64,000 bases of DNA from an uncultured Bacteroidales bacterium. GTDB lineage: Bacteria > Bacteroidota > Bacteroidia > Bacteroidales > Bacteroidaceae. Below, piece by piece: positions 8,119 through 19,983 of the stretch; positions within the stretch are counted from its first letter, which is position 1; every line of letters begins with the position of its first letter. The stretch lies in NCBI GenBank assembly GCA_902789725.1, contig CADAPC010000037.1, positions 1 through 64,000 on the forward strand, read 5' to 3'. The notes beneath the pieces are model-generated. The model saw only the letters and a program-made list of their open reading frames with translations. It had not been told where the DNA came from and searched no databases. The translations under genes and the position numbers were made by a program.

Positions 8119-10536
8119 TTAGAGAAGAGCGAAATCAAGTACGTCTTTCACATTCTCCACATAATGGAATTTGACACCTTTTACGTACTTGGCTGGGATG
8201 TCCTCGATGTTCTTCTTGTTTTCTTGACAAATGAGGATATCGGTGATGCCAGCACGCTTGGCTGCCAGAATCTTCTCTTTGATGCCACCCACTGGGAGCA
8301 CTTTGCCTCGTAAGGTGATTTCACCCGTCATGGCGATGTTCTTCCTTACTTTACGCTTGGTGATGGCACTTGCTAACGAAGTGGCGATGGTGATGCCAGC
8401 CGATGGACCATCTTTGGGCGTGGCTCCTTCTGGTACATGGATGTGAATATTGTGTTCCTCGAAGAAGCTGGGTTGGATGCCCAAGAGTTCGCAATGTTCC
8501 TTCAGATACTGCAGGGCAATGGTGGCTGATTCTTTCATTACGTCGCCAAGATTGCCTGTCAAGCCAAGTTTTTCTCCCTTCCCGTTGTTGATGGATGTTT
8601 CGATGAATAAGATTTCACCACCTACACTGGTCCAAGCCAAACCTGTCACCACACCATAATAGTCATTGCCTTGGTATTTGTCACGGCTGTAAGGTTCTGT
8701 GCCGAGATACTCCTTGATGTCTTCCACTTTCAGTTCACCTTGAGGCAGCACGTTGTCCTTGGCATACTTGAGGGTGACTTTGCGGAGCACTTTATTGATT
8801 TGTTTGTCAAGATCGCGCACACCAGATTCACGGGTGTAGTCTTCAATGATTTTCTCAATGGCTGCTTTCGAGAGTTTCACACCGCTGTCTTTCATGCCGA
8901 GATTATCGAGTTCCTTGGGCACCAGATGGCGCTTTGCAATTTCAATTTTCTCTTCGGTCAGATACCCACTTACTTCAATGAGTTCCATACGGTCGAGTAG
9001 GGGAGCTGGAATAGTGCTGATGTTATTGGCTGTGGCGATGAACATCACTTTTGAAAGGTCGTAGTCGGTATCCAAGTAATTGTCATGGAAAGCAAAGTTC
9101 TGCTCAGGGTCGAGCACCTCGAGCAAAGCCGATGCAGGGTCGCCGTTATTGGTGTTCTGTGTCACCTTGTCAATCTCGTCGAGAATGAATACGGGATTGC
9201 TGCTGCCAGCCTTCTTGATATTCTTAATGATTTGACCCGCCATTGCGCCGACGTAGGTGCGCCGATGTCCTCGAATTTCTGCCTCATCATGAAGACCTCC
9301 TAATGACATGCGCACATATTTCCGCTTCATCGCTTTTGCGATGCTCTTACCTAACGATGTTTTACCTACTCCTGGAGGGCCATAGAGACAGATGATGGGA
9401 CTCTTGAAGTCGCCTCGCATCTTCAATACAGCCAGATGCTCTATGATACGTTCCTTCACTTTCTCCATTCCGTAGTGGTCCTTGTTGAGTACTTTTTCTG
9501 CATTGTTCAAATTCAGATTGTCCTTTGTGTATTCACCCCAAGGGAGTTCCAGCATGGTTTGTAGATAGGTGTATTCTGTCTGGTAGTCGGGAGAATGGGT
9601 GTTCATGTGCGACATCTTGTCTAAGGTGTCGTTGAATACTTTAGCGGTCGCTTCGTTCCACTTTTTCTTTTTGCCTTCTTCGCGCATCTTACCAATTTCA
9701 TCTCCGTCTTTCTCACCCAGCTGCTCCTGGATGTTCTCCATTTCTTGACGCAGGAAATATTCCCTCTGCTGTTTGTCCAGTTCTTCGCGAGTGCGCATCT
9801 GTAAATCAATCTTCAGAGTTACATATTGGTACTCTCGTTGTAGGATGCCAAGCAGCCGATAGGCACGGTCGAACAGGTTCGACTCTTCCAGCAGGGCTAT
9901 TCGCTCCTTGTTGGGGATATTCAGATTGGCACAAATAAAATTGATAATGAGGGTGCGGTCGGTAATATTGTTCAACGCAAAAGCAGAACCAATGGTTTGT
10001 TCGCTGGTGCGCATGAGTTTTATGGCTGTTTCGCGGCAAGCATCTACTACGGCCATGTATTCACGATTGCCTCGTTCTGGCACTGCCTCTGGATAGTTCT
10101 CCACACGCCCTACGTTGTAGTTACCGTCCCAACTAATCTCAATCAGACGAATGCGGTTATATCCCTGTACAAGAGCCGTTCGGCTACCGTCGGGAAGCTT
10201 GATTATTTTTTGGACTTTGCCAATAGTACCTGTGTGGTAAAGCTGGTCGTAGTCAGGGTCATCTACAGAGTCATCTACTTGCGTGAAAACACCAATCACC
10301 CCGTCCTTCTTTTGTGCATCTTTCAGCAACTTGAGGGACGAGTCTCTGCCAATAGAAACGGGTATCAAAGTTTCTGGAAATAGCATGATGCCCCTGAGTG
10401 GCAATATGGGTATATAATTGTCGGGGGTTATTTCTTGCTCGATATTTCCCTTGATAGGGTTGTCAATACTTGTGATGAAGCTGATTTTGCCTTCTACGTG
10501 ACCCTCGTCAACAATCTCGTCAAAATTGAAATCCAT
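8119..10536 (-). CDS. lon: ATP-dependent protease Lon
   Basis: An 805-aa LonA protease, the cytosolic AAA+ enzyme that degrades misfolded and regulatory proteins. It has the N-terminal substrate-binding domain starting at [19 protein letters not shown] (about residue 42), a coiled-coil segment around residues 240-290, Walker [10 protein letters not shown] (near residue 385) followed by FILDEIDK (Walker B), and the C-terminal Ser-Lys protease domain with DGPSAGIT (catalytic Ser near residue 710) and [15 protein letters not shown] (catalytic Lys). It ends 102 bases before tgt, across the compound repeat. Length and motif order are normal. Confidence 0.97.
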   Translation of the reverse strand: MDFNFDEIVDEGHVEGKISFITSIDNPIKGNIEQEITPDNYIPILPLRGIMLFPETLIPVSIGRDSSLKLLKDAQKKDGVIGVFTQVDDSVDDPDYDQLYHTGTIGKVQKIIKLPDGSRTALVQGYNRIRLIEISWDGNYNVGRVENYPEAVPERGNREYMAVVDACRETAIKLMRTSEQTIGSAFALNNITDRTLIINFICANLNIPNKERIALLEESNLFDRAYRLLGILQREYQYVTLKIDLQMRTREELDKQQREYFLRQEMENIQEQLGEKDGDEIGKMREEGKKKKWNEATAKVFNDTLDKMSHMNTHSPDYQTEYTYLQTMLELPWGEYTKDNLNLNNAEKVLNKDHYGMEKVKERIIEHLAVLKMRGDFKSPIICLYGPPGVGKTSLGKSIAKAMKRKYVRMSLGGLHDEAEIRGHRRTYVGAMAGQIIKNIKKAGSSNPVFILDEIDKVTQNTNNGDPASALLEVLDPEQNFAFHDNYLDTDYDLSKVMFIATANNISTIPAPLLDRMELIEVSGYLTEEKIEIAKRHLVPKELDNLGMKDSGVKLSKAAIEKIIEDYTRESGVRDLDKQINKVLRKVTLKYAKDNVLPQGELKVEDIKEYLGTEPYSRDKYQGNDYYGVVTGLAWTSVGGEILFIETSINNGKGEKLGLTGNLGDVMKESATIALQYLKEHCELLGIQPSFFEEHNIHIHVPEGATPKDGPSAGITIATSLASAITKRKVRKNIAMTGEITLRGKVLPVGGIKEKILAAKRAGITDILICQENKKNIEDIPAKYVKGVKFHYVENVKDVLDFALL

Positions 10537-10591
10537 CTTGAAATTCTTTCCTGAATGAGTTAAATAATATATACAATGTCAAAAAACGTGG

Positions 10592-10599
10592 CAAAGTTA
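10592..10599 (-). promoter_or_regulatory. -7 box TAACTTTG for lon
   Basis: The minus strand carries TAACTTTG, an exact TAnnTTTG match, 55 bases before the lon start codon. No TTTG was found at ideal spacing, so the -33 element is weak or absent. Confidence 0.5.
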
Positions 10600-10769
10600 C
10601 GAAAAATCTTTCACATGACCATGAGTTTACATATTATTTAATAGGTGAATGTCATCTTTAACATCTTTTCAAGTATATCATCATTAGTTAGCAAAAATGC
10701 CTATTTCTGCAACCTATTGTAAGAGAATGTATGCTATTTTCTTACATTTTGCAATTATTTCTTTTGTTT

Positions 10770-10802
10770 TTTGTTTTGTTTTAAAAATAAATCGTACCTT
10801 TG
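10770..10802 (+). promoter_or_regulatory. promoter for asnA
   Basis: TTTG at 10770-10773, then 21 bases, then the -7 box TACCTTTG at 10795-10802. A second TTTG at 10775-10778 gives a shorter 16-base spacer. The start codon of asnA is 58 bases downstream of the -7 box. Confidence 0.65.
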
Positions 10803-10860
10803 CACCACATTCAAACAATCAACGTATTTGCAACAGAAAGATACAAAATAAGCTGGCAAT

Positions 10861-11898
10861 ATGAGCAAATTAATAAAGGTCGCGGGGTATCGTCAACTTC
10901 TCGACCCTATACAGACAGAATTGGGCATCAAACAAATCAAGGACTTTTTTCAGGCGAACTTATCAACCGCCCTTAGGTTGCGTCGTGTCACAGCCCCCTT
11001 GTTTGTGATGCGAGGTCTTGGCATTAATGACGACCTGAATGGAGTGGAGCGCCCAGTGTCGTTCCCCATTATGGACATGGGCGACCAGGTGGCCGAAGTG
11101 GTTCATTCTCTTGCCAAATGGAAGCGTATGATGCTTGGAGAATACGGCATTCAGGCTGGTTATGGACTTTATACAGACATGAATGCCATCCGAGGTGATG
11201 AGGAATTGGACAATACTCATTCGCTTTATGTGGATCAATGGGACTGGGAGCGGACTATCAGAAAAGAAGACCGCAACCTTGCGTTTCTGAAGCGTATCGT
11301 ACGTGACATTTACGCAGCCATTCTGCGGACGGAATATTTGGTTTGTGAATCATATCCTCAAATTAAGCCTTTCCTTCCAGAGGACATTCATTTCATCCAT
11401 TCAGAAGAACTTTTGCAAATGTACCCGGACCTCACTCCTAAGCAGCGTGAGGATGCCATCAGCAAAAAGTATGGAGCAGTGTTCATTATGGGCATTGGCG
11501 GAAAACTATCCAATGGCGAAAAGCACGATGGGCGCGCTCCTGACTATGACGACTGGAGTACCCCCAATGAGGATGGTTACAAAGGGTTGAATGGCGACAT
11601 TCTTATATGGTATCCTGTTCTTGGCCGTAGCATTGAACTCAGTTCGATGGGTATCCGCGTGGATAAAGAATCCTTGATTCGTCAACTGGAATTAGAGAAC
11701 AAACAAGAGCGTCTTAACTTGTTCTTTCATAAAAAGTTGATGAGCGATGAAATGCCTCTTTCAGTAGGTGGTGGAATTGGTCAAAGCCGTTTGTGCATGG
11801 TACTTCTTCACAAAGCTCATGTAGGCGAAATTCAAGCATCCATCTGGCCAGAAGAAATGCGCAAAGAATGTGCTTCGGCAGGTATGCCTCTCATTTAA
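10861..11898 (+). CDS. asnA: aspartate-ammonia ligase AsnA
   Basis: A 345-aa ammonia-dependent asparagine synthetase, which makes asparagine from aspartate, ammonia and ATP (AMP-forming). The fold is that of class II aminoacyl-tRNA synthetases. Family signatures include PLFVMRGLGINDDLNGVERP near residue 45, MDMGDQVAEVVHSLAKWKR near 70-90, the DQWDWE segment, and the C-terminal SVGGGIGQSRLCMVLLHK motif-3-like block. Length is close to E. coli AsnA (330 aa). It has its own promoter and a strong intrinsic terminator, so it is probably monocistronic. Confidence 0.97.
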   Translation: MSKLIKVAGYRQLLDPIQTELGIKQIKDFFQANLSTALRLRRVTAPLFVMRGLGINDDLNGVERPVSFPIMDMGDQVAEVVHSLAKWKRMMLGEYGIQAGYGLYTDMNAIRGDEELDNTHSLYVDQWDWERTIRKEDRNLAFLKRIVRDIYAAILRTEYLVCESYPQIKPFLPEDIHFIHSEELLQMYPDLTPKQREDAISKKYGAVFIMGIGGKLSNGEKHDGRAPDYDDWSTPNEDGYKGLNGDILIWYPVLGRSIELSSMGIRVDKESLIRQLELENKQERLNLFFHKKLMSDEMPLSVGGGIGQSRLCMVLLHKAHVGEIQASIWPEEMRKECASAGMPLI

Positions 11899-11925
11899 TT
11901 TTTTTTCATTTGTTTTTTTGTTTGG

Positions 11926-11966
11926 GCTATTCTGCAACATTTTGTTGCAGAATAGCTCTTTTTTAT
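11926..11966 (+). terminator. intrinsic terminator after asnA
   Basis: A perfect 14-bp stem (11926-11939 with 11943-11956; arm gctattctgcaaca) with a 3-base loop is followed by tcttttttat. This is a textbook rho-independent terminator 28 bases after the asnA stop codon. Confidence 0.9.
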
Positions 11967-12073
11967 GAAAGGTGTAAAATGAATGCATCCCTTCGGTACA
12001 TTTGCTACACCCGCCTGAAAAAATTGCGGCAAGTGGCTATTTTTTCTTTCTTCATAAAAAACAGTCCCAAAAA

Positions 12074-12105
12074 CTTGGGGATGTACTATTTTTGTCGTAC
12101 TTTTG
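12074..12105 (+). promoter_or_regulatory. promoter for ligA
   Basis: CTTG at 12074-12077, a 20-base spacer, then the -7 box TACTTTTG at 12098-12105. The ATG at 12150 lies 45 bases downstream. Confidence 0.55.
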
Positions 12106-12116
12106 CAACGAAATAG

Positions 12117-14156
<2,040 letters not shown>

Positions 14157-14284
14157 AAGGGCGATTTTGTTCGTGATTTGTGTTATTATGCCAATTCATT
14201 GGGCGAAATTAGACCCAAGCCGTCAATTTGTTCACTGTAAAGTCGTTTTTTGTTCTGAAATTTTCATAAATCAAAATAAATCAG

Positions 14285-14292
14285 TACCTTTG
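14285..14292 (+). promoter_or_regulatory. -7 box TACCTTTG for glycogen genes
   Basis: TACCTTTG lies 43 bases before the glycogen synthase ATG and matches TAnnTTTG exactly. The region 20 bases upstream has only TTTT, so the -33 element is imperfect. It would drive the glycogen synthase-glgP-TPR block. Confidence 0.55.
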
Positions 14293-14335
14293 CAGCCGAT
14301 TTAGAAATTAAGGTAAAAAAGTTTTTACATTTTAT

Positions 14336-16009
14336 ATGGCTAACAAAGTAAAGGAACCTCATTACATATTTGAATCAAGTTGGGAGGTTTGCAATAAAGT
14401 TGGTGGAATTTATACTGTATTGTCCACACGTGCGAAGACGCTTCAGGATAAATTGACGGATAAAGTGTTTTTCATCGGCCCAGACTTTTGGGAAGGTAAA
14501 AAAAATCCCCTTTTCAAAGAAAGTAAGACTTTGCTGGCGAAGTGGAGAAAGAGTGCTTTGCAATATGATGGAGTCTCATTCCGTGTTGGACGGTGGCAAG
14601 TGCCTGGTGAACCGATAGCCATATTGGTGGATTTCAAACCTTTTTTTGAACAAAGAAATGATATTTTCGCTTGGGCTTGGGAGAATTTCCAAGTCAATTC
14701 TCTCAATTCATACGGGGATTACGACGAAAGCTTGATGTTCTCATGGGCAGCAGGTAAAGTAGTGGAGAGTTACTATAAGTTCTTTGGTTTAACCCAAGCT
14801 GACAATGTGGTTTTTCAAGCTCATGAGTGGCAGACTTGTTTGGCCGCTCTCTATGTCAAGAAATTTTTGCCAGAGGTGGCTACTATTTTTACAACTCATG
14901 CTACCACCATTGGGCGTTCTATTGCAGGTAACAATAAACCTCTTTACGATTATCTTTCTGATTACAATGGTGATCAAATGGCATCAGAACTGAATGTAGA
15001 AGCAAAACATTCGGTTGAGAAGCAGGCCGCCTGGCATGTGGATTGTTTCACGACAGTGAGCGAAATCACTGGTAAAGAGTGTGCGGAATTACTCGACAAA
15101 CCTGCCGATGAAATTTTAATGAATGGTTTTGAAAACGATTTTGTTCCTTCTCCCGCAACCAAATTCAATGAAGCGAGAAAAGCTGCAAGAGAAACATTAC
15201 TGAAGGTGGCCAACACGCTGATGGGAACCAACCTGGATGACGAAACCATCATTGTGAGTACAGGAGGGCGATATGAGTATCAGAACAAAGGCATTAATGT
15301 TTATGTGGATGCTTTGAACCGCCTACGTTGGGACAATCGATTAGAAAAGAATGTGTTAGCATTCATATTGGTGCCCGCCTGGATGAAAGAAGCACGTGAA
15401 GACTTGAAATCGGCTTTGTCCAAAAAGAAATATAATCCTCTTGAAGAGGGTGCCATAGGTGATCCCCGCATTACACATGTTTTATATGAACAGGACAATG
15501 ACAAAGTGCTTGGACAAATGGATTGGCTTGACATACATAATCGTCCCGAAGACAAAGTGAAGATGATTTTTGTACCATGTTATTTGGATGGGGCAGACGG
15601 CATATTCAACAAACATTATTACGACTTGCTGATAGGCAACGACTTAACAGTGTTTCCCTCTTACTATGAACCCTGGGGATATACTCCGACAGAATCGGTG
15701 GCTTTCCATGTACCTTGCATCACCACCGATCTGGCAGGTTTTGGTTTGTGGGCAAACAGTTTGAAAAAGGCTCCCAGTGAGATTGAAGATGGTGTAAAGA
15801 CTATTCATCGTTCAGACTATAATTTTGATGAAGTAAGCAATACTATCCGCGACACCATTTTAAAATTCTCTCAGATGGGGGAGAAGGAGATAGGTGTTGC
15901 TCGCAAGAATGCAGAGAAAGTGTCTGAAAAGGCTCTATGGAAACACTTTATCAAGTATTACTTCAAAGCATATGATAAAGCGCTCACTCGGCGTGATGAG
16001 CGCATGTAA
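14336..16009 (+). CDS. glycogen synthase, eukaryote-like (GT3)
   Basis: A 557-aa glycosyltransferase that extends alpha-1,4-glucan chains. It resembles the GT3 family (fungal/animal glycogen synthase) more than bacterial GT5 GlgA: the N-terminus FESSWEVCNKVGGIYTVLSTRA and the later FPSYYEPWGYTPTESVAF with two acidic residues of the donor site are GT3-type, and it lacks the KTGGL start of GlgA. Such synthases are common in Bacteroidales. It is followed after 30 bases by glgP, so synthesis and breakdown of glycogen are encoded together. I avoid the symbol glgA because the family differs. Confidence 0.9.
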   Translation: MANKVKEPHYIFESSWEVCNKVGGIYTVLSTRAKTLQDKLTDKVFFIGPDFWEGKKNPLFKESKTLLAKWRKSALQYDGVSFRVGRWQVPGEPIAILVDFKPFFEQRNDIFAWAWENFQVNSLNSYGDYDESLMFSWAAGKVVESYYKFFGLTQADNVVFQAHEWQTCLAALYVKKFLPEVATIFTTHATTIGRSIAGNNKPLYDYLSDYNGDQMASELNVEAKHSVEKQAAWHVDCFTTVSEITGKECAELLDKPADEILMNGFENDFVPSPATKFNEARKAARETLLKVANTLMGTNLDDETIIVSTGGRYEYQNKGINVYVDALNRLRWDNRLEKNVLAFILVPAWMKEAREDLKSALSKKKYNPLEEGAIGDPRITHVLYEQDNDKVLGQMDWLDIHNRPEDKVKMIFVPCYLDGADGIFNKHYYDLLIGNDLTVFPSYYEPWGYTPTESVAFHVPCITTDLAGFGLWANSLKKAPSEIEDGVKTIHRSDYNFDEVSNTIRDTILKFSQMGEKEIGVARKNAEKVSEKALWKHFIKYYFKAYDKALTRRDERM

Positions 16010-16039
16010 AAGATAATTAATCAACCTAATTTATAAATT

Positions 16040-18607
16040 ATGAGAATTCAAGCAAGCAACGCCAATACTCCAAATTGGCGTGAGATTAGTGTAAGATCGT
16101 CCGTTCCTGCAGCATTGGAACCTCTGAACGAGATTGCTCACAACATGTGGTGGTCATGGAACAACGAAGTTGGCCACATCTTTAATGATATGGATCCTAA
16201 GTTGTGGCACGATGTCCAGCAGAACCCTGTACTTTTCCTTGGCCGCATGAACTATGAGAAGCTTGAAGAGATTGCTTCAAACAAAGAAATAGTTGACCGA
16301 ATCAATGCGGTTTATAAAGAGTATCGTGCCTATATGGACGTGAAACCTGACAACAAACGCCCTTCAGTTGCTTATCTCTGCATGGAGTACGGTCTCAGCC
16401 ACGTGCTGAAGATATACTCTGGTGGTTTGGGCATTTTGGCTGGCGATTATGTGAAGGAAGCTTCAGACTCCAATATCGACTTCTGTGCTGTTGGTTTCCT
16501 CTATCGTTATGGCTACTTCACACAGACCCTTTCTATGGAAGGGCAGCAGGTGGCTAACTATGAGGCACAGGTGTTCCCAACTCTGCCTATCGAGCGTGAA
16601 TTGGATGCCGAAGGCAATCAGATTGTGGTTGATGTTCCTTATAACAACTACACTGTACATGCTTTGGTTTGGCGCGTGAATGTTGGTCGTGTAAAACTTT
16701 ATCTCCTTGACACTGACAACGAGATGAATTCGGAGTACGACCGTTCTATCACCCACGCACTCTATGGAGGTGACTGGGAGAACCGTCTGAAACAGGAAAT
16801 CCTTCTTGGTATTGGTGGTGTTCTGCTCCTCAACAAATTGGGAATCCAAAAAGATATCATCCACTGCAACGAGGGTCATGCTGCCCTTGCCAACGTACAG
16901 CGTTTGGTTGAATATGTACAGAGTGGTTTGAGTTTCAATGAAGCTCTTGAAGTGGTTCGTACCTCTTCCCTCTATACAGTTCATACACCAGTTCCTGCTG
17001 GCCATGACTACTTCGACGAAGCTCTTTTTGGAAAATACATGGGGCAATATCCTGAGAAACTTGGCATCAGTTGGGATGAGTTTATGGGCATGGGGCGTGT
17101 AAATCCTGATGACAAAGGCGAACGCTTCTGTATGTCCACTTTCGCTTGTAACACTTGCTCATGGGTGAATGGTGTAAGCTGGTTGCATGGCAAAGTTTCG
17201 AAGGATATGTTCAACGGTATCTGGAAGGGGTACTTCCCTGAGGAACTTGACAATGTTGGATATGTCACTAATGGTGTCCACATGCCAACCTGGACTGCTT
17301 CAGAGTGGAAATCTGTCTATAGCAAATACTTTGACAAGAAATTCCTCTCAGACCAATCGAATGAAAAGATTTGGGAAGCTATATATAATGTGCCAGATCA
17401 GGAAATCTGGAATACACGTCTCGCTCTCAAGTCTAAGCTTATCGACTATATTAAAAAGGCCTTCAAGGAAGACTGGTTGAAGCATCAGGGCGACCCATCA
17501 CGCATTGTCTCTATCGTTGAGAAAATCAATCCTAATGCTCTGACCATCGGCTTTGCCCGTCGCTTCGCGACTTATAAGCGTGCACATTTGCTTTTCAGTG
17601 ACCTCGACCGTCTGGCCAAGATTGTGAACAATCCCAACTATCCTGTGCAGTTCCTCTTTGCAGGTAAGGCTCACCCTGCTGATGGTGCAGGTCAGGGTTT
17701 AATCAAGAAGATTTACGAAATCAGCCGTCGTCCAGAGTTCTTGGGTAAGATTATTTTCCTTGAGAACTATGACATGAAGTTGGCTCGTCGCCTTGTGACG
17801 GGTGTGGACATTTGGATGAATACACCAACCCGTCCTTTGGAAGCTTCTGGTACATCCGGCGAGAAAGCCCTCATGAATGGTGTAGTGAACCTTTCTGTAC
17901 TTGATGGTTGGTGGCTCGAAGGTTACCGCGAGGGTGCTGGTTGGGCTTTGACCGAAAAGCGTACATTCCAGAACCAAGAACAACAAGACCAGCTGGATGC
18001 TGCCACGATCTATTCTCTTCTTGAGAACGACATTCTGCCTCTCTATTATGCTCGCAATTCAAAAGGCTATTCAGAAGGCTGGATTCAGACGGTAAAGAAC
18101 TCTATTGCGCAAATTGCGCCTCACTACACGATGAAGCGTCAGCTTGATGACTATTTCACCAAGTTCTATTGTCCATTGGCTGAACGTCGTCAGCAACTCT
18201 TCGCCGACAATTTCAAGAAGGCAAAAGACATTGCAGCTTGGAAGGAGCTTGTGGCTTCGCGTTGGGACAACATCAAGGTGATCTCTTACGAAAAAGCTGA
18301 AGACATGATTAAGGGAGATGTGCTCTCTGGTAAGAAATATCAATTGAAGTATATTATTGACGAACAGGGACTTGATGATGCTATAGGCTTTGAACTTGTC
18401 ACCATCTTCCGCGATGAGGACGGTCGAGAGCATATCAGTCAGGTTGAGCCACTGAAGGTGACGAAGCGTGAAGGAAACCTTTACACTTTCGAAGGTACTC
18501 ACGTCATTCCAACAGCTGGTAGCTTCAAGGTTGCATACCGTATGTATCCCAAGAATGCAGACCTTCCACATCGTCAGGACTTCTGCTATGTGAAATGGTT
18601 CAACTAA
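16040..18607 (+). CDS. glgP: alpha-glucan phosphorylase
   Basis: An 855-aa glycogen/maltodextrin phosphorylase releasing glucose-1-phosphate from alpha-1,4-glucans. It belongs to the shorter 'alpha-glucan phosphorylase' branch with an N-terminal DUF3417-like segment ([19 protein letters not shown], about residues 30-50). The active-site block [26 protein letters not shown] and the PLP region [17 protein letters not shown] (PLP Lys in GEKA) are visible; the residue before Lys is Glu where many homologues have Met. It lies 30 bases after the glycogen synthase and overlaps the next gene by 13 bases. Confidence 0.95.
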   Translation: MRIQASNANTPNWREISVRSSVPAALEPLNEIAHNMWWSWNNEVGHIFNDMDPKLWHDVQQNPVLFLGRMNYEKLEEIASNKEIVDRINAVYKEYRAYMDVKPDNKRPSVAYLCMEYGLSHVLKIYSGGLGILAGDYVKEASDSNIDFCAVGFLYRYGYFTQTLSMEGQQVANYEAQVFPTLPIERELDAEGNQIVVDVPYNNYTVHALVWRVNVGRVKLYLLDTDNEMNSEYDRSITHALYGGDWENRLKQEILLGIGGVLLLNKLGIQKDIIHCNEGHAALANVQRLVEYVQSGLSFNEALEVVRTSSLYTVHTPVPAGHDYFDEALFGKYMGQYPEKLGISWDEFMGMGRVNPDDKGERFCMSTFACNTCSWVNGVSWLHGKVSKDMFNGIWKGYFPEELDNVGYVTNGVHMPTWTASEWKSVYSKYFDKKFLSDQSNEKIWEAIYNVPDQEIWNTRLALKSKLIDYIKKAFKEDWLKHQGDPSRIVSIVEKINPNALTIGFARRFATYKRAHLLFSDLDRLAKIVNNPNYPVQFLFAGKAHPADGAGQGLIKKIYEISRRPEFLGKIIFLENYDMKLARRLVTGVDIWMNTPTRPLEASGTSGEKALMNGVVNLSVLDGWWLEGYREGAGWALTEKRTFQNQEQQDQLDAATIYSLLENDILPLYYARNSKGYSEGWIQTVKNSIAQIAPHYTMKRQLDDYFTKFYCPLAERRQQLFADNFKKAKDIAAWKELVASRWDNIKVISYEKAEDMIKGDVLSGKKYQLKYIIDEQGLDDAIGFELVTIFRDEDGREHISQVEPLKVTKREGNLYTFEGTHVIPTAGSFKVAYRMYPKNADLPHRQDFCYVKWFN

Positions 18608-19854
18608 TCACCATATTGTTGACATTCTTCACACTTTCCTGCTTGTCAGTTTCTGCCCAAGAGGCAGAACCTTACAAGCGGGGAAGTGTCCTTAAAACCT
18701 ACCGTACCTGCATGAAAGAAAAGAACTTTGCACGGGCACGGCAGGTTCTTGTTGATGCTATTCAAAAACACCCCGAGGCGGCAACAGATAATCAAATACG
18801 CCGACATGTTGTCGAAGCCATCAATGAGCAAATTGGTGAGGAAAATCGTAAGATTTATCTGAATAATCGTCCTGATACAGTTGCTTACTTTAATCGTATC
18901 TATGACCTATATGTAGCAGCTCTTGCTTGTGATAGTGTGGAACAGCACAATATTCAGCAAAAACAGTCCATAGGAAAAAAGGCGAAGGTGCAGCAACGCT
19001 TTTATTTAGGTCAGACATTACTTCCTTATCGTACCAATTTGCTTGGAGGCGGAAAATTCTTTTACAAGAAAAAAGATTATGCGTCAGCATTCCGTTTTCT
19101 GCATCTCTATGTACAAACAAAGGTAAGTCCAATATTTGTCGATTCTAAAGGGGATAGCATTTTGAACGATCCAAATGACCGTACATCAGTAGCTGTGCTT
19201 GCCGTACTAAGTGCCTATGCATCAGAGAATCCAGCTCAGGTTCTGAATTATCTTCCTGACGCTTTACATGATGACGAACTGCGCCCGCAATTATTAGAAA
19301 TTGGCAGTAAGACTGCTATTCAGCAAGGCGACACTCTTTTGTATGCACAGCTTTTGCAGCAAGGTTTTGATGCCTATCCTGACACGGAATATTTCTTTAT
19401 GACACTAGTCCGCTTTTATAATAACACATTGGCTTACGATTGTGCGCTAAAATGTTCTTTGCGCATGACAAATCTTCATCCTCAACGGCGTGATTATTGG
19501 TATATGGCAGGAACAGAACAACAACTTCTTCAATTGTACGATGATGCCCTCATTTCTTACCAGAAATGCGTTGAAATACAAGCAGATGATGCCGAAGCAT
19601 ACGCTTCCATTGGTAGCATCTACCTACACCGAGCGCATGTTGCATACACACATTTTGACTTACCTCGTACACATCCAGACTATGTGCGTCAGAAGGCTAC
19701 CATTACTAAGCAATATCAGCAGGCATGCACAGCTTATGAGCAAGCACGTAAATTCGCAGAAGGAAACACTGCTTTATGGCTTTCGGGTCTTCGTGAAGCC
19801 TACTTCAAATTAAATCGGGGTAAGGCTCTGAAGGGATTGGAAAAATATAAATAA
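18595..19854 (+). CDS. secreted TPR-like protein, unknown function
   Basis: A 419-aa protein with an N-terminal signal peptide ([20 protein letters not shown]). The remainder is helical with TPR-like units: one around [19 protein letters not shown] near residue 45, and clear repeats at the C-terminus ([20 protein letters not shown] followed by [20 protein letters not shown]). Its start codon lies inside the end of glgP (13-base overlap), so translation is probably coupled. I do not know its role; the coupling to glycogen genes may be incidental, since a periplasmic protein would not act on cytosolic glycogen. Confidence 0.8.
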   Translation: MVQLITILLTFFTLSCLSVSAQEAEPYKRGSVLKTYRTCMKEKNFARARQVLVDAIQKHPEAATDNQIRRHVVEAINEQIGEENRKIYLNNRPDTVAYFNRIYDLYVAALACDSVEQHNIQQKQSIGKKAKVQQRFYLGQTLLPYRTNLLGGGKFFYKKKDYASAFRFLHLYVQTKVSPIFVDSKGDSILNDPNDRTSVAVLAVLSAYASENPAQVLNYLPDALHDDELRPQLLEIGSKTAIQQGDTLLYAQLLQQGFDAYPDTEYFFMTLVRFYNNTLAYDCALKCSLRMTNLHPQRRDYWYMAGTEQQLLQLYDDALISYQKCVEIQADDAEAYASIGSIYLHRAHVAYTHFDLPRTHPDYVRQKATITKQYQQACTAYEQARKFAEGNTALWLSGLREAYFKLNRGKALKGLEKYK

Positions 19855-19909
19855 AAAAAACGAAATGAGGTCTTCTTCAGCTTCTAAATGTAAAAATCAT
19901 TCATTATAT

Positions 19910-19940
19910 TTTGTCTTGTATGTATTTTTCACTAACTTTG
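19910..19940 (+). promoter_or_regulatory. consensus promoter for ftsK
   Basis: TTTG (19910-19913), exactly 19 bases, then TAACTTTG (19933-19940): a perfect match to the Bacteroidota housekeeping promoter, 43 bases before the ftsK start codon. Confidence 0.8.
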
Positions 19941-19983
19941 CACGCATCTTCTGATTGATATAAATTTAGCCCCAATTGGGTAT

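Larger units (their letters stand above)
10537..10860. other. divergent promoter region lon/asnA
   Basis: This AT-rich gap separates lon (minus) from asnA (plus). It holds one -7 box for each direction and a weak inverted repeat (tgtaaga ... tcttaca, about 10718-10747). I see no gene or RNA element in it. Confidence 0.6.

Noticed and set aside
7795..8313. Plus-strand frame spanning the lon-tgt gap
   Set aside because: Starts within tgt and ends in lon, crossing the compound repeat; it is a chance frame.
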